From the NCBI GenBank assembly GCA_002786715.1, contig PCTW01000039.1:72626-136625 (forward strand): a stretch of DNA of 64,000 bases, written 5' to 3'. The first letter of the stretch is position 1. The number at the start of each line of letters is the position of its first letter. This stretch comes from Bdellovibrio sp. CG22_combo_CG10-13_8_21_14_all_39_27 (GTDB lineage: Bacteria; Bdellovibrionota; Bacteriovoracia; Bacteriovoracales; Bacteriovoracaceae). Made by a program: the position numbers and the translations under genes. The notes under the pieces are model-generated. The model saw only the letters and a list, made by a program, of their open reading frames with translations. It did no database searches and was not told the DNA's origin. Below, piece by piece: positions 63,699 to 64,000 of the stretch.

Positions 63699-64000
63699 GG
63701 ACATCTTTTGAAACGTCATTGATGCCAGGGTTATTAAATTTTATTTTGTTTACTTCTTTCTCAATTGTATCAAGTTCTGATTCACAAACTTGAATTGTTG
63801 CCATGATTTCTTTAAGACGAGGGTGATTCCATTCAAGTCGACCTTCCGCTACTTCTTTATAGACGAGCATTCCCAGCTCTTCATAAGAGGTATGCAAGCA
63901 AGAATTAGTTTTAGAAGCGGTTAGCATCTTTTTTCCAATATCAGTTGTACGCTTAATTTCCTCTTGGCAAACTTGGAATATTTCTTGCACACGAGAGCGC
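63685..64000 (-). CDS. Unidentified protein, C-terminal part (runs off the window)
   Basis: At least 101 residues are visible and the frame remains open to the right edge (codons before the GTG at 63990 are CGT, TCT, CGC), so the gene either starts at that GTG or continues outside. The protein is small, helical and charged with several Cys residues (FQVCQEE, NSCLHTS, IQVCESE). It has no recognised domain. It converges on engB with a 14-base overlap. Confidence 0.6.
   Translation of the reverse strand, partial: RSRVQEIFQVCQEEIKRTTDIGKKMLTASKTNSCLHTSYEELGMLVYKEVAEGRLEWNHPRLKEIMATIQVCESELDTIEKEVNKIKFNNPGINDVSKDVPKND

Noticed and set aside
1-64000. tRNA, rRNA, CRISPR, insertion sequence or prophage
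   Set aside because: I saw no cloverleaf pattern, transposase, integrase, spacer array or phage gene; base composition looks even across the window.

Overview
The window is AT-rich, tightly packed Gram-negative chromosome. It looks like a member of the Bdellovibrionota, most likely the Bacteriovorax/Peredibacter/Halobacteriovorax side. The pointers are an abundance of lipoproteins and outer-membrane barrels, FecR- and LysM-containing envelope proteins set among receiver proteins, a very large LamG lipoprotein, many stand-alone CheY-like receivers, and single-copy housekeeping genes (accA, yicC, gmk, rel, engB). The lineage is an inference from gene content; no rRNA or tRNA gene was found.

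Layout. 1-700: the tail of an unknown gene and a GNAT acetyltransferase. 712-19352 (minus): an operon of a ~5500-residue LamG lipoprotein overlapping a PilZ protein, which overlaps an unknown protein. 19623-27139: a signalling and envelope locus with a CheY-like receiver, a membrane CheA-like kinase, a FecR-domain protein, a LysM/beta-barrel protein, a double-LysM lipoprotein and two more receivers. 27199-30367: a small lipoprotein, a fatty acid hydroxylase divergent from a TetR regulator (with a clear operator), an L,D-transpeptidase and an outer-membrane barrel. 30364-34025 (minus): pyroglutamyl peptidase, a secreted 2H phosphoesterase and a radical SAM/SPASM enzyme in one operon behind a terminator, preceded by a secreted GH15 glucoamylase. 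34240-42825: a small zincin, then a second signalling locus (receiver, hybrid kinase, STAS/zinc-ribbon protein, SpoIIE phosphatase fused to a GHKL ATPase) divergent from a FecR-domain protein with a barrel-like C-terminus. 42785-45737 (minus): a glycine-rich surface protein and a collagen-like protein. 46022-50071: another receiver, an alpha/beta hydrolase, OxyR, a VOC protein and a secreted serine protease lipoprotein. 50286-51809: a TPP riboswitch in front of a sodium:solute symporter. 51894-55250: malic enzyme, RidA and a YdcF-like protein. 55247-60667 (minus): rel, gmk, yicC, accA and a BamE-like lipoprotein. 60733-64000: a FliL-like membrane protein, a sigma-54 activator, engB and the end of an unknown gene.

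The most unusual content is the pair of related FecR loci. In one, the FecR protein and the barrel protein are separate genes; in the other, a FecR region with homologous repeat modules is joined to a barrel-like C-terminus. Both sit beside receivers and ATP-binding signalling proteins and neither has a sigma factor next to it, so they may form an envelope-spanning sensing or scaffold system. The giant lipoprotein also stands out: it carries about 12 LamG domains and about 18 Cys-pair modules, several of them interrupted by a mobile-looking ~65-residue module, in one place module within module. Nine of the eleven convergent gene pairs overlap at their 3' ends.
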